Part shown: one piece after another, positions 53,948-63,028 of the stretch
How positions within the stretch are numbered: position 1 is the stretch's first letter
How the letters are laid out: each line of letters opens with the position of its first letter
Assembly (NCBI GenBank): GCA_035458525.1
Contig: DATHZQ010000093.1
Span: 7,278-71,277, forward strand
Length of the DNA: 64,000 nucleotides
From: DATHZQ01 sp035458525
GTDB taxonomy: Bacteria > Actinomycetota > Acidimicrobiia > Spongiisociales > UBA5794
Direction of reading: 5' to 3'
Program-made: the position numbers and the translations under genes
The notes under the pieces: model-generated
Databases searched by the model: none
Seen by the model: only the letters and a program-made list of their open reading frames with translations
What the model was told of the DNA's origin: nothing

Positions 53948-54250
53948 TCACTGAGCGAGGATCCTGGCCTTCTGTGCTTCGAACTCTTCGTCGGAGAGGA
54001 TCCCCTGGTCGCGCAGCCCCGCAAGTTGCTTCAGCTGTTCGATGATCGGGTCGCCACCAACCGTCGCCGGAGGCGGCGGAGCCGCTCTGGTCGACTGCGC
54101 GCCGCGGGCATAGCCGGCGCCACGCGTTTGGGCGATCTGAGCGTCACGGTCTGCGAACTTCTCCGCCTGCCTCCGGGCGACACGCCCACGAACGGCTTGC
54201 GACGTGCCAGCGACGACGGCCGTCTTCGCGATTCCACCTAGTAATCCCAC
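53948..54250 (-). CDS. SHOCT-domain protein paired with DUF6325
   Basis: 100 residues from a GTG with GAGGAGG upstream. N-terminal helical region (LLGGIAKTAVVAGTSQAVRG) rich in small residues, a basic stretch, and a C-terminal SHOCT motif (IIEQLKQLAGLRDQGILSDE, EFEAQKARIL). It follows a DUF6325 gene by 28 bp, a pairing usual in actinobacteria. Possible membrane association or oligomerisation. Confidence 0.8.
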   Translation of the reverse strand: MGLLGGIAKTAVVAGTSQAVRGRVARRQAEKFADRDAQIAQTRGAGYARGAQSTRAAPPPPATVGGDPIIEQLKQLAGLRDQGILSDEEFEAQKARILAQ

Positions 54251-54278
54251 GTCAGCCTCCTCGTTGCTCTCTTCCGTG

Positions 54279-54713
54279 TCAAAGCGCCGATTCGAGCGCG
54301 TCGAGCTGGTCGCTGACGGCCTGTGCCGGGATGCGCAGACTTGCGGTGAGCTCGCCACCCGCGCGGTGAACCGCCGTCGTCAGGGGAGCGGCCCACGTGT
54401 TCTCGTAGACAAGGACCACGGCGATCGAACCGGGCACCAAGACGGACCCGGCTTCGGCGACGTCATCCTCACCGAGCAGACCCGATTGGGCGCCTGCGAA
54501 CACCGACATGGCGAACTCGCCGCCGTCCAGCTCGGACAGTTCGAAGCCTTCCACGGTGCCGTCCACCCGTTTGCGGACCGCGATGACGTCGTAGAGCGCA
54601 ATGGCGCCTGCGTCGGTGGCGGCGACTAGCTCCGCCGCCACCTCACCCGTTGGAGTGTGTTCGGGAAACTCGAGTAGAGCAACATCGATAGGCCCGATCG
54701 AGCTAGTCGACAT
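54279..54713 (-). CDS. DUF6325 family protein
   Basis: 144 residues. IGPIDVALLEFPEHTPTGEV, ALYDVIAVRKRVDGTVEGFE, SGLLGEDDVAEAGSVLVPGS and AVVLVYENTWAAPLTTAVHR match DUF6325, a small actinobacterial family seen with SHOCT proteins and stress genes. Function is unknown. It starts the two-gene unit. A paralogue lies at 61979. Confidence 0.82.
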   Translation of the reverse strand: MSTSSIGPIDVALLEFPEHTPTGEVAAELVAATDAGAIALYDVIAVRKRVDGTVEGFELSELDGGEFAMSVFAGAQSGLLGEDDVAEAGSVLVPGSIAVVLVYENTWAAPLTTAVHRAGGELTASLRIPAQAVSDQLDALESAL

Positions 54714-54852
54714 CCAGGCCCTCCTTACGCTCGGGATCATAGATTCACATTCCCCCTGACGTGACGCTACGGACCTCTCGCCGCACGGGCTATCCGATTC
54801 CGGCACAGACCACGATCGTCGCCTTCGGGTGCGAAACCATACCGATTTCGGC

Positions 54853-54881
54853 TAGTTGGCGCCGGTGAACCTCGATACGGT
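54853..54881 (+). promoter_or_regulatory. Possible promoter of the DUF2510 gene
   Basis: TAGTTG, 17-bp spacer, TACGGT, 39 bases before the ATG. TTTCGG lies 5 bases upstream of the -35 box, as in the better promoters at 60779 and 61943. Weak match. Confidence 0.3.
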
Positions 54882-54920
54882 GCCGGCTGCGGTGGGAGCA
54901 TTCGGTGCAGGGAGGCAACA

Positions 54921-55307
54921 ATGGGTGACGGACCGGGCTGGTACAGAGACCCCAGCGGCGCCTACTCGTATCGCTACTGGGATGGTGCGCAATGGACGAG
55001 TCGGGTCAGCAGCGGGGGGGCGACCGGCAACGATCCCAACCCGATGGATCCCGGGGTGGCAGCCACGCCGCCTGCGCCCGGGACTGCCGCTCCCGTCCAA
55101 GTGGTGCCGCCACAACCAACGGTGCAGGTCACCCAAAGCCGCGGCGGATCCGGAGCCGGCACGGTCGTTGCGATCGTCCTTGGTGTCATCGCCATCATCG
55201 TCGTGATCGCTCTGCTGGCGAACGCGGCAAGCGAGGAAGAGCCGACGCCAGACATCGATATCACGGTCACGACCCAAGCCCCTGCGGAACCCCCCGCGGA
55301 CTCATGA
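54921..55307 (+). CDS. DUF2510-domain membrane protein
   Basis: 128 residues. The N-terminal DUF2510 motif (GPGWYRDPSGAYSYRYWDGA, QWTSRV) is followed by a Pro-rich linker, one membrane helix (VVAIVLGVIAIIVVIALLAN) and an acidic tail. DUF2510 modules lie on the cytosolic side, and function is unknown. AGGGAGG precedes the ATG. Confidence 0.85.
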   Translation: MGDGPGWYRDPSGAYSYRYWDGAQWTSRVSSGGATGNDPNPMDPGVAATPPAPGTAAPVQVVPPQPTVQVTQSRGGSGAGTVVAIVLGVIAIIVVIALLANAASEEEPTPDIDITVTTQAPAEPPADS

Positions 55308-55449
55308 ACTCGCGCGCTGGGGTCCGCACGCAAGGAACCGGCTCGGCCACCTCCACATCGACGCAACCACCACCGACCCTGCCTGGGCTGGCAGCCTGGT
55401 GGACCGCGCCCGGGTAGTTCGGCTGCCATGGCGAGAGGGAGCAGGCTCG

Positions 55450-56871
55450 CTAGAGACCGCGAGTGACCTCGATGCGTCCGTCGGCCTCCGCCTGTAGCGT
55501 CGCTTCGTAGTCGGCCTGGTTCTGATCGGCATAGGCGACGGCGAAGGTCGCTACTGCCTCAGCGAAACTGTCGTTCTTGCCGAGATACCCGGTGATTGCG
55601 TTGCTGCTGCCAGATCTGGCGTGTCCATGCGCCAGCACCTGCCCGCAGGCTTCTCCGTAGAAGCTCATCTGGTCTGGGTTCAGGTCCTCGACGTGGATGG
55701 AGTACTTCCAGTCGCGGAGTTGGCGAACGTAGAAGTCATATCGACGACCAACGCGTTCGGCCGAGAGCCATCCCAGAAACTGGTCGCTGGCTGCTTGGAT
55801 CAGGCGCTGCCCGTCCACGACCCGCTGGCCCTGGTGCTCGAATAGGCCAGGCTGGGCGTATTGCTCCAACACCGACGGCGGTGCCTCCTTGCCTTGGAGG
55901 AAGAGCGGATCGTTGCTGCGGCGACCGATCATCAGCATCATGAAGGCCGCAGTCCCCACCGATCCGACTCCGACTACCTTCCGCGCCGCATCGACGAGTT
56001 GGTACCGGCCGAGCAGGACCCGAACATCGCTTTGCGCCGAGTCGACATACTGCTCGTACGCCTGCTGCAGCTCGGCTTTGCGGTCTTCCTCCCTTTCGAA
56101 GGGGACGATCAACGGCGGCTCGGCCTTGATCCTCCACCCCTCGGGTGTCTTCTCGGCGAATCTCTCGAGGGCCCCGAGGTCGGTTTTCGAGCTCGCCTTC
56201 TTGGCGAACTTCTTGGCACGCTTGCGCACGGCTTTCTTATTGCTCTTGGACGCCTTGCGCAGCCGCGGGTCAACGTCGTAGCGCTGATACCACGCATCGA
56301 GTCCGCGCATGGCGGCCAGCTCCGCCATCCGCTCCCGATAGGCGGCCACGGCTGCAGCGGCGATGTGCCAGTTGGTCTTGTCGTTGAAACCGTTGTCTCG
56401 GCCGGCGATGACCATGCTGGCGGCGAGACGCTTCACGTCCCATTCGAAGGGAGCCGGATAGGTTTCGTCGAAGTCATTGACGTCGAAGGCCAGGCGCCGC
56501 TCTGGTGTGGCGAAGACGCCGAAGTTGGACAGGTGCGCATCACCGCAGGCTTGAACGGCAATGCCGCTGGTGGGTGTCCGGGCGAGGTCGGAGGCCATGA
56601 CGAGGGCGGCGCCGCGGTAGAAGGTGAACGCCGATTCCAGCATCCGGCCGTGGCGGATCGGCACCAGGTCCTGGATCCTGCCGGCGTCCTGTTCCTCGAT
56701 GAGGGCTACTGGATCGGGGCGATCCGCCGGGGGGGTCCAGTCTGCGTGTGAGGAACGGGAGACATCGGCGCGCTGCGCTTTGCCCCAGGACCGCCGTAGG
56801 TCGGCCGTGCCGGGAGGCGGGACCAGGGGCTCATGGACGGGGGGGTTTGGATCAGCGGCAAGAGCTGACAT
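55450..56871 (-). CDS. DUF2252 family protein
   Basis: 473 residues. RHGRMLESAFTFYRGAALVM, VQACGDAHLSNFGVFATPER and FDVNDFDETYPAPFEWDVKR are the DUF2252 signatures (a kinase-like fold with HLSNFG and DVNDFD). The middle holds a Lys-rich stretch (SKSNKKAVRKRAKKFAKKAS). Cytosolic; perhaps a phosphotransferase, not established. It lies beside the flippase-like gene on the same strand. Confidence 0.88.
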   Translation of the reverse strand: MSALAADPNPPVHEPLVPPPGTADLRRSWGKAQRADVSRSSHADWTPPADRPDPVALIEEQDAGRIQDLVPIRHGRMLESAFTFYRGAALVMASDLARTPTSGIAVQACGDAHLSNFGVFATPERRLAFDVNDFDETYPAPFEWDVKRLAASMVIAGRDNGFNDKTNWHIAAAAVAAYRERMAELAAMRGLDAWYQRYDVDPRLRKASKSNKKAVRKRAKKFAKKASSKTDLGALERFAEKTPEGWRIKAEPPLIVPFEREEDRKAELQQAYEQYVDSAQSDVRVLLGRYQLVDAARKVVGVGSVGTAAFMMLMIGRRSNDPLFLQGKEAPPSVLEQYAQPGLFEHQGQRVVDGQRLIQAASDQFLGWLSAERVGRRYDFYVRQLRDWKYSIHVEDLNPDQMSFYGEACGQVLAHGHARSGSSNAITGYLGKNDSFAEAVATFAVAYADQNQADYEATLQAEADGRIEVTRGL

Positions 56872-57057
56872 GTTGACCTCCAGATCGACTATCGGGGAGC
56901 TTGCTCAGCCATTGCTGTGGGTGGGTCCCAGGTGGACCGTTGTCAGGTGACCAGATCCACCAGCCAGTGAACATCAGCCGACAGACCAGCTTCGGCGCGC
57001 GCAGCGGCCAGACGGTCGACGGCTGGAAGGCTGCGTAGCCACTCGGGTGAATGACCA

Positions 57058-59409
57058 CTAGATGTACTCTCCAGCTTGAAGCCATTTCGTTGCGAAATAC
57101 CCTTCAACGGCAGGGATATAGAAGGTGGCGAGTCGAAAGACCACGGCTGCGGCGAAGGCGGTATCCGCATCGAGTCCGAAGAGCCCGAGGAAGGCGGTCA
57201 TGGCGGCTTCAGCGACACCGATGCCTCCGGGAATCGGGACCAGGCCGGCGAGGAGGTTGGTGGCGACCGTGACCACGAGGCAGGAGACGAGCGGGAGGGG
57301 TGCATTGATGGAGTGAAGTATGAACAAGAGCGTCGCCGCCAGCACCAGCCGCGATGCGAAGTTTGCGCCGAGGAGCCCGAACAGACGCTTCGGGTTGGAG
57401 ACGACTCCCGAGAGGGCTCCCCAGGCTTGCGTGACCTTGGGGACCACGGCGTCATGGAGTCGCGGCACGCGGAGCACGGTGATCAGAGTCCCGATGATGA
57501 GGAGAGCGATGATCCCGATGATGAGTCCCCCGGAGACATCGCTCGTCTCCGCATCGAGGGACAGGTCGGCGGCGATGAAGGCAATCAAGAGGATGAGCCC
57601 TTCGACCACGAACCCAGACAGTCCGTCGATGGCGCCCTGGGTGACCGCAATCGTTGGGGAGACCCCATACTTGCGGAGGAAGAGCGTATTCATCGTTACG
57701 CGACCCGCCGCACTCGGGATGGCGAGCCCGATCCACTTGACGGCGAACTGCAACACGATGAGCGGTTTCATCGGCAGCGAGTAGCCAGTGGCGAAGATCA
57801 TGCCGAAGGACTCGAAGAAGAAGGTGATCTGAGACACGAGGAAGCCAACGAGAATCAAGCCCCATGCAGCATCGCGGACGATCTCCGACACGGCGGCAAA
57901 GTCGATGTCGGCCAGCATCCCGACGAGGGCGTAGATCGCAATCAGCGACAGCGCCGGCATGATCAGGTCCTTCGGCCGGATCCTTCGCAGCTTCGCCGGC
58001 TCCGGCACGTCCGCATCTGTGGCGGCGGCAAGAGCGTTGCGCAGGCCGTCAACGAGATCCTTCGGCTTGTCGACGCGGTTGCGTTGCCGGCGAGTCAACG
58101 CCGGAACCTGCAGGTAGGCAAGCGCATCGACAAGGCTGGCCCGAGGAACAACCACCATGGCCGCCGCAACGGCGGCGTCGGTATCCACCGCAGCAGCACT
58201 CTCGTAGAGAAACGAGACGACATCTCTGCTCCTCTGCAACTCGGTGGCGTTGAGCGAGCTGTTGGCGAAGTTGGCGAGGACCACGTGATCGTCATCGATC
58301 GCCATCGCGTCGACCGTCAAAGCTCCGTGCGCCAAGCCGGCATCGTGGAGTTTCATCACCTCGGACCACGCCGCCTCGAGGTGCTCAGCCGTAGGCTCGG
58401 AGAACGCCGACCCCCGGGAGCTGCGCACCAACACCGCAGTGTCGTCGCCGGCGACGCCCGTCGCCAAAGGTACCTGCACGTTGACCCCGGCCCGCTCGGC
58501 TACGAGCATCGCCAAGGCGTCATGCTCCACCGCCTCGATCCGGCTGAAGCTCACGGTGCGATCAGAGTCGCGGTACCACAACGCATGCCACGTCTTGGCC
58601 GCCAGCCGCGTGTCGGCGGCATCCCGACCGTAGGCGAGCACCTCCACGGCTGAGCCGTCCTCGAGCCTTCCCCGCAGCGTCCTGACACCCCATGACTGAT
58701 CCGGAACCAGATGCAAGGCGCCGACGGGAACACCGAGCTCCACCAGTGCCGTCTCGACTTCGTCGATGTCGGGATAGCCGCGTGGCGAGCCGAGTGTGAA
58801 CAGGATGGCACCCCCCGCCGCCAAGCCAAGACCGATGGCGCCGAAGGCGTCCGTGGGAAGCCCATAGCCCAGACCGAATCCAGAGATCGCCACGAGGGCC
58901 ACGGTCGTCCACCCGAACCACCGCACCGGCCTTGCCAGGTGCGGGGCAGCGACCATGATCACACCTGTCACCACGCCGACCCGAATCACGGGAAACGCCT
59001 CCTGCGGCCGGCGCGGTCGAGTCACTTCCGGGAGCGCAGTCGGAACGACGTCGCTGACCAGCCAGGCGGCCAGGAAGCCGAGAACGAGAGTGGCAACGAG
59101 GGCAAGCGTCATGTCGCGCAGCAGGCTGCGACGCTGCTCTCTGATCGCCGCCACAAACAACACGAACACCAGGATCAAGCCCAGGAGATATCCGAGTCTC
59201 CAGACGTCATCGAACCACGTAGGGAGCGGATCGAGGAGAGCGATAATCCACTCATCGGTGGCCGACGTTTCTCCATAGGTCGCCGCCGCCCCCAGCAGCA
59301 GGATCAGTCCGAACCCGACGGCGAGGATGTCGGTGGCTCGGCGCGCCCTCGGCTGCATAGCCGTACCCGCGAAGTAGCGCTCTGCGCCGTGGGGTTCTCG
59401 AGCTCTCAT
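57058..59409 (-). CDS. Flippase-like integral membrane protein (LPG-synthase TM / UPF0104 region)
   Basis: 783 residues. Five or six N-terminal membrane helices, a central cytosolic kinase-like region (about 200-430; ALVELGVPVGALHLVPDQSW, TWHALWYRDSD, LHDAGLAHGALTVDA) and a C-terminal domain of seven to eight helices with GLVPIPGGIGVAEAAMTAFL, the motif of lysylphosphatidylglycerol-synthase transmembrane regions (flippases). It may move a lipid-linked product. The start at 59409 overlaps the stop of a small upstream gene. An alternative start is 59358. Confidence 0.85.
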   Translation of the reverse strand: MRAREPHGAERYFAGTAMQPRARRATDILAVGFGLILLLGAAATYGETSATDEWIIALLDPLPTWFDDVWRLGYLLGLILVFVLFVAAIREQRRSLLRDMTLALVATLVLGFLAAWLVSDVVPTALPEVTRPRRPQEAFPVIRVGVVTGVIMVAAPHLARPVRWFGWTTVALVAISGFGLGYGLPTDAFGAIGLGLAAGGAILFTLGSPRGYPDIDEVETALVELGVPVGALHLVPDQSWGVRTLRGRLEDGSAVEVLAYGRDAADTRLAAKTWHALWYRDSDRTVSFSRIEAVEHDALAMLVAERAGVNVQVPLATGVAGDDTAVLVRSSRGSAFSEPTAEHLEAAWSEVMKLHDAGLAHGALTVDAMAIDDDHVVLANFANSSLNATELQRSRDVVSFLYESAAAVDTDAAVAAAMVVVPRASLVDALAYLQVPALTRRQRNRVDKPKDLVDGLRNALAAATDADVPEPAKLRRIRPKDLIMPALSLIAIYALVGMLADIDFAAVSEIVRDAAWGLILVGFLVSQITFFFESFGMIFATGYSLPMKPLIVLQFAVKWIGLAIPSAAGRVTMNTLFLRKYGVSPTIAVTQGAIDGLSGFVVEGLILLIAFIAADLSLDAETSDVSGGLIIGIIALLIIGTLITVLRVPRLHDAVVPKVTQAWGALSGVVSNPKRLFGLLGANFASRLVLAATLLFILHSINAPLPLVSCLVVTVATNLLAGLVPIPGGIGVAEAAMTAFLGLFGLDADTAFAAAVVFRLATFYIPAVEGYFATKWLQAGEYI

Positions 59410-59579
59410 TCGCAGGGCGCTCCCGCCAGGGCCGGGCAAGCATGGCCCTGGCGCCGGGCCTCGATACCCGAGTCGCTGAACGGCCAGGTGTGCTTGAACG
59501 CCACGGTCTCCGCCGTCGCTCCGATACAGGACTGCGCCGGATGCCGCAATCCGACGAAGTCGCTCTCAGCGCCACGCAT
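59406..59579 (-). CDS. Small hypothetical protein coupled to the flippase gene
   Basis: 57 residues read from an ATG at 59579. The stop TGA overlaps the flippase ATG (GAATGAGA), and about four fifths of third codon positions are G or C. The sequence (VGLRHPAQSCIGATAETVAF, SGIEARRQGHAC) has three Cys and no known motif. No good ribosome binding site. May be a leader ORF or chance. Confidence 0.3.
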   Translation of the reverse strand: MRGAESDFVGLRHPAQSCIGATAETVAFKHTWPFSDSGIEARRQGHACPALAGAPCE

Positions 59580-59680
59580 CTGCTACCGAAGGTAGACCCG
59601 GCGCACCGTGCGCGAAAGCCAGATTCGGCATAGTGTCGGCGGGTTGCCAGGGCGATGCGTCCGCAGCCCTCGCATCCCGG

Positions 59681-60718
59681 CTAGCCCAAGCCCGCGATGG
59701 ATGGTGCCCTGCGGAGCGTTGTCGAGGGCACTTCGCCGAACTGCCTTCTGTAGCGCCGGGCGAACCTCCCGAGATGGTTGAAGCCCGACTCGGCGGCGAC
59801 TCGGGCCACGGTCTCCCAGCTCGGGTCGGCGTCGAGCAGTCGTCGCCGTGCCCGGTCCAGACCCCAGGCGATGAAGAACTGATGGGGCGGAGCGTCTTGC
59901 AGTGCGACGAACGCCTGGCGAAGTCGACGCTCGGAGACCGCGGCGACCTGGCACAGTTCCGAGAGCGTCGGAATGCGTTCAACGGCCTCTACGAATTCGA
60001 TGCAAGCGAGGACGACGCGACGATCATCGAGTCGTCGCGGCATCGGCAGTAGTCGGGAGGGGGACCTTTCCGTTAGCGCACACACCACCTTGTCGAGCAA
60101 GTCGGACCCATAGAGCGACATCCCGGCGCCCAATGCCAGGGGGTCCTCGGTGATGGAGACAAGCGTGACCCGAAGGACTTCCGTTGCCTCAGACGGCGCC
60201 AGGCGTTGGACGGAGCCGGGCCCCAGCTCGGGTGTCCGACGGAGGCTGACCGCAGAGCGATGCAGCTCGCTTGTTGGCAGGATGGCAAAGGCGAACTCCA
60301 TCCCCGCCGGATTGACCGCAACGTGCTCTGCCCCGGGCCCGTAGACGAGGACGTCTCCCGACTCCACATCGCTCCCGCACCAGCGAGCTCCAGGTGGCGC
60401 TTTCCTGACGGCCGCCACGCCAACAACGTCGTCGCTCAGCGCCGTTCGGGAGAGCACGGGAAACCCCAACTTCAGTGACGTCGCAACCCAGTCGTTGCCG
60501 GCATCCGAAACGATTCTCGTTGCGGCAGCCCCCCTACCCGTTTGAACGACCTCGATGTCGACGCCGCGAACCGATCGGGTGTAGTCGCCGGCCTCCGAAA
60601 CACGAGTGACATGCCGCTCAGTTCGATGCTGAGGCTGCGTCCTATCAGGGTCCGTAGCGACTGGGTCGGGGGCTTTCTTCACGATCGTCCTGGGTCCGCC
60701 TGTACGGCGCCCTGGCAT
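59681..60718 (-). CDS. AraC-family transcriptional regulator
   Basis: 345 residues. N-terminal sensor region (about 40-220) and a C-terminal AraC helix-turn-helix pair (TLSELCQVAAVSERRLRQAF, ETVARVAAESGFNHLGRFAR, RYRRQFGEVPS). Ligand and targets are unknown. The first 35 residues are not family-like, so the true start may lie further in, but no better start codon was seen. Confidence 0.87.
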   Translation of the reverse strand: MPGRRTGGPRTIVKKAPDPVATDPDRTQPQHRTERHVTRVSEAGDYTRSVRGVDIEVVQTGRGAAATRIVSDAGNDWVATSLKLGFPVLSRTALSDDVVGVAAVRKAPPGARWCGSDVESGDVLVYGPGAEHVAVNPAGMEFAFAILPTSELHRSAVSLRRTPELGPGSVQRLAPSEATEVLRVTLVSITEDPLALGAGMSLYGSDLLDKVVCALTERSPSRLLPMPRRLDDRRVVLACIEFVEAVERIPTLSELCQVAAVSERRLRQAFVALQDAPPHQFFIAWGLDRARRRLLDADPSWETVARVAAESGFNHLGRFARRYRRQFGEVPSTTLRRAPSIAGLG

Positions 60719-61076
60719 GCGCCCGCAGGCATACTACCTGTCCCAGGCTTGCCACATCTCGAGTGTGCCGGTTTCGGATTGATGCCCGACGGACTGGCCA
60801 GGTACGTTGGGACTGGAGGTGTCGGTGCAACATCGAGCCGCGCCGCATCACGATTTGGCCGCCGAGGCTGACTGTTGAGGGTTAACGCTGACACCACCGT
60901 GAAAGCCGAACACCACCGCGAGTGGTTTCCGACGAATGGTCAGTGTCAGGGGGGCCTGGCATCCGGGCGCAGCCGCGTCGTGGTCCGGGTCCGGTCAGCC
61001 AGATCCATGTACCAGTCAAGAACCCCACACCGGCTCGGCGCCGGCTGGCATTGCGGCTCAAGAGAAGGAGGCGGAA
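60719..61076. other. Gap between divergent AraC and hypothetical genes
   Basis: No supported gene. It contains the promoter at 60779-60808 and, after it, a possible 17-codon leader peptide (GTG at 60830 with GGAGGTG upstream). The rest is unremarkable. Confidence 0.4.
60779..60808 (+). promoter_or_regulatory. Promoter-like element, copy A of a repeated promoter
   Basis: TTGATG, 18-bp spacer, TACGTT. The 15 bases TTTCGGATTGATGCC (60772-60786) recur exactly at 61936-61950, with the same 18-bp spacing to TACGTT. It would transcribe the hypothetical gene at 61077 with a leader of about 260 bases. Confidence 0.5.
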
Positions 61077-61829
61077 GTGGCGACGAGCCCCGGCCGAGCA
61101 TCAGATGTCGATGAGCTTTTGTTCGTCGACACCGTCGAGCTGCGCTGGTTCGCCAGAGGCCGAATCGCACCTGAGGTCGTCTCGTGGTTCACCGAGGGAG
61201 GGAGGTCCGGTGTACTGGAGGAGCGACGCGATAGCTACCGGATAGACGGACGGTCGGATATCGGTGTGAAGCGTCGATTCCGTGAGACGTTGGAGCTGAA
61301 GATTCGGCTCTCAATCGGCGAACACCTAATGGTGGATTCCCACCTCGCCGGCGCACTCGAGGTCTGGCGGAAATGGAGCCCTGCGGATCGTCTCGTGACG
61401 AGCGGCGAAGACGAGCGATGGTTCGATGTCCACAAGACGGTCACCAAGCGAAGGTTCACGGCCGATGGACACGAAATCGTCCTCGCCGCGGGCGAGAGAG
61501 CGTTTGCCGGGACCGGATGTGATGTGGAGATCGCCGCTGTCTCCGTCGAGGGAGTCGAGGCGTGGACATTGGCGTTCGCAGCGTTTGGGCAAGGGCATGA
61601 CCGAACGAGAGCCATCATCGCCGCCTGGAAGGCGCTCACAGCCGAGTCTCGCCACCCGGAACGGTTCGAAGCATCGCTAAGCCGCTCAGCCGGGTACCCG
61701 GAGTGGCTCACGCAAGTCATCCCAACCGCACGTGTTGTCGGGAAACGTGAGTTGGCGTTCCCCAGGACGATCCCACCGTGCAATGTCGAGGTCCGACCTC
61801 CGTCCCGTTCATCGCCGGCGTGGTCTTGA
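61077..61829 (+). CDS. Hypothetical protein, possible CYTH-like fold
   Basis: 250 residues from a GTG with AAGGAGG seven bases upstream. Charged and mixed alpha/beta; KRRFRETLELKIRLSIGEH, then WRKWSPADRL and TVTKRRFTADG. Alternating basic and acidic strands recall CYTH/triphosphate tunnel proteins, but the canonical ExExK is not present. No signal peptide or membrane span. I do not recognise it. Confidence 0.6.
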   Translation: MATSPGRASDVDELLFVDTVELRWFARGRIAPEVVSWFTEGGRSGVLEERRDSYRIDGRSDIGVKRRFRETLELKIRLSIGEHLMVDSHLAGALEVWRKWSPADRLVTSGEDERWFDVHKTVTKRRFTADGHEIVLAAGERAFAGTGCDVEIAAVSVEGVEAWTLAFAAFGQGHDRTRAIIAAWKALTAESRHPERFEASLSRSAGYPEWLTQVIPTARVVGKRELAFPRTIPPCNVEVRPPSRSSPAWS

Positions 61830-61942
61830 ACAGGTCTTCGCACCGTTGCGGTCGGCGCCGCCGCGGAAGGCCGCACCATCTCGGCGTGGGCAAAGCACAC
61901 CTGAGTCAACAGCGGAGGAAGCAAGACTCTGCCGTTTTCGGA

Positions 61943-61972
61943 TTGATGCCAGGGCGAACCGCTGGTTACGTT
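61943..61972 (+). promoter_or_regulatory. Promoter-like element, copy B, just before the DUF6325 start
   Basis: TTGATG, 18-bp spacer, TACGTT, ending 6 bases before the ATG at 61979. The transcript would be leaderless. Identical 15-base core with copy A. Confidence 0.55.
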
Positions 61973-61978
61973 CGGAGC

Positions 61979-62500
61979 ATGGGACCTCTACAGATCTTTT
62001 TGTTGGGCTTCGAGGACTTCACCGCAACGGGGGCCATCGCAGCAGAGCTTGCCGCGCTGAGCGACGCCGGCATCGTGCGGATCGTTGACGCACGCTTTGT
62101 GCTCAAGGAGGGAGATGACGAACTCGTTCTGGCGCGGGTGACCGATCTCGACGAGGACGAACGTGAGGATCTCCGCGCGGCGGCGGGTGCTTTGATCGGT
62201 CTCGGCGCCGGTGCCGTCCTCGGCGGTGCGGAAGGCGCGGTGGCGGGCGTCATCCTTGGAGCCGATGCGGCGCTCGATGCTGCGCTGGGTTGGACTGCGG
62301 ATGAGATTGCGGCGCTTGGTTCGGAGATGGAGCTGGGCGATGCGCTGCTGCTCTTGGTGCTCGAGAACGTGTGGGCGACCGGGCTGCGGGACGCGCTCCG
62401 TGGCGCTGGGCTCGTGCATGCCAAGCAGAACTACCTCACCCCTGACGGGCTGGTGGCGCTTGGAGCCAGGCTTGGTCTCGAAGTTGCGCTCGACGAATAG
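61979..62500 (+). CDS. DUF6325 family protein (second copy)
   Basis: 173 residues. GPLQIFLLGFEDFTATGAIA, IVRIVDARFVLKEGDDELVL, a Gly/Ala-rich hydrophobic hairpin (about 75-100), and LLLLVLENVWATGLRDALRG follow the DUF6325 pattern of the gene at 54279, with the extra hydrophobic hairpin. Probably membrane-associated. First of three small stress-type genes. Confidence 0.8.
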   Translation: MGPLQIFLLGFEDFTATGAIAAELAALSDAGIVRIVDARFVLKEGDDELVLARVTDLDEDEREDLRAAAGALIGLGAGAVLGGAEGAVAGVILGADAALDAALGWTADEIAALGSEMELGDALLLLVLENVWATGLRDALRGAGLVHAKQNYLTPDGLVALGARLGLEVALDE

Positions 62501-62561
62501 CCGGAGCGGCGAGCGTTGTCGGACCGTTACACATTCTGGCACGAGGAGAGGAGAAGGGTCC

Positions 62562-62969
62562 GTGACCCAGCGAGAAATAAGCGAAGGGGCGATTGGTTGG
62601 ACGTGGTTTGCTGCGGCGATGATGTGGCTCATAGGTGTGTTTCACGCCATTGCCGGGTTGGTTGGCATCGTCAACGACGAGTTCTACGCCGTGACTGCAG
62701 ACTATGTGTTCCAGTTCGATGTGACCGCCTGGGGTTGGATCCACCTGATTGCGGGTGTGATCGTGTTCTTCGCAGGCGTCGGGCTGCTGAGCGGTCAGGT
62801 GTGGGCCCGGACGGTTGGCGTGATCCTTGCGATCGGGAGCATCCTGGCGAACTTTGCATGGCTGCCGTGGTATCCGTTCTGGTCGATTCTGATGATCACC
62901 TTCGGTGTGATCGTGATCTGGGCGCTGACCATCCACGGCCGCGACCTCGAGATCGTGCGATCCACCTGA
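62562..62969 (+). CDS. DUF7144 family membrane protein
   Basis: 135 residues from a GTG with a purine-rich GAGGAGAGGAGAAGG ribosome binding site. Four membrane helices (FAAAMMWLIGVFHAIAGLVG, WIHLIAGVIVFFAGVGLLSG, VGVILAIGSILANFAWLPWY, ILMITFGVIVIWALTIHG), the DUF7144 topology. Function is unknown. Confidence 0.85.
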   Translation: MTQREISEGAIGWTWFAAAMMWLIGVFHAIAGLVGIVNDEFYAVTADYVFQFDVTAWGWIHLIAGVIVFFAGVGLLSGQVWARTVGVILAIGSILANFAWLPWYPFWSILMITFGVIVIWALTIHGRDLEIVRST

Positions 62970-63028
62970 GATCAAGCACACGCCGGTCGGCATAGAGACA
63001 CGCAGAGCACATCGATGGGAGCGAGAGC

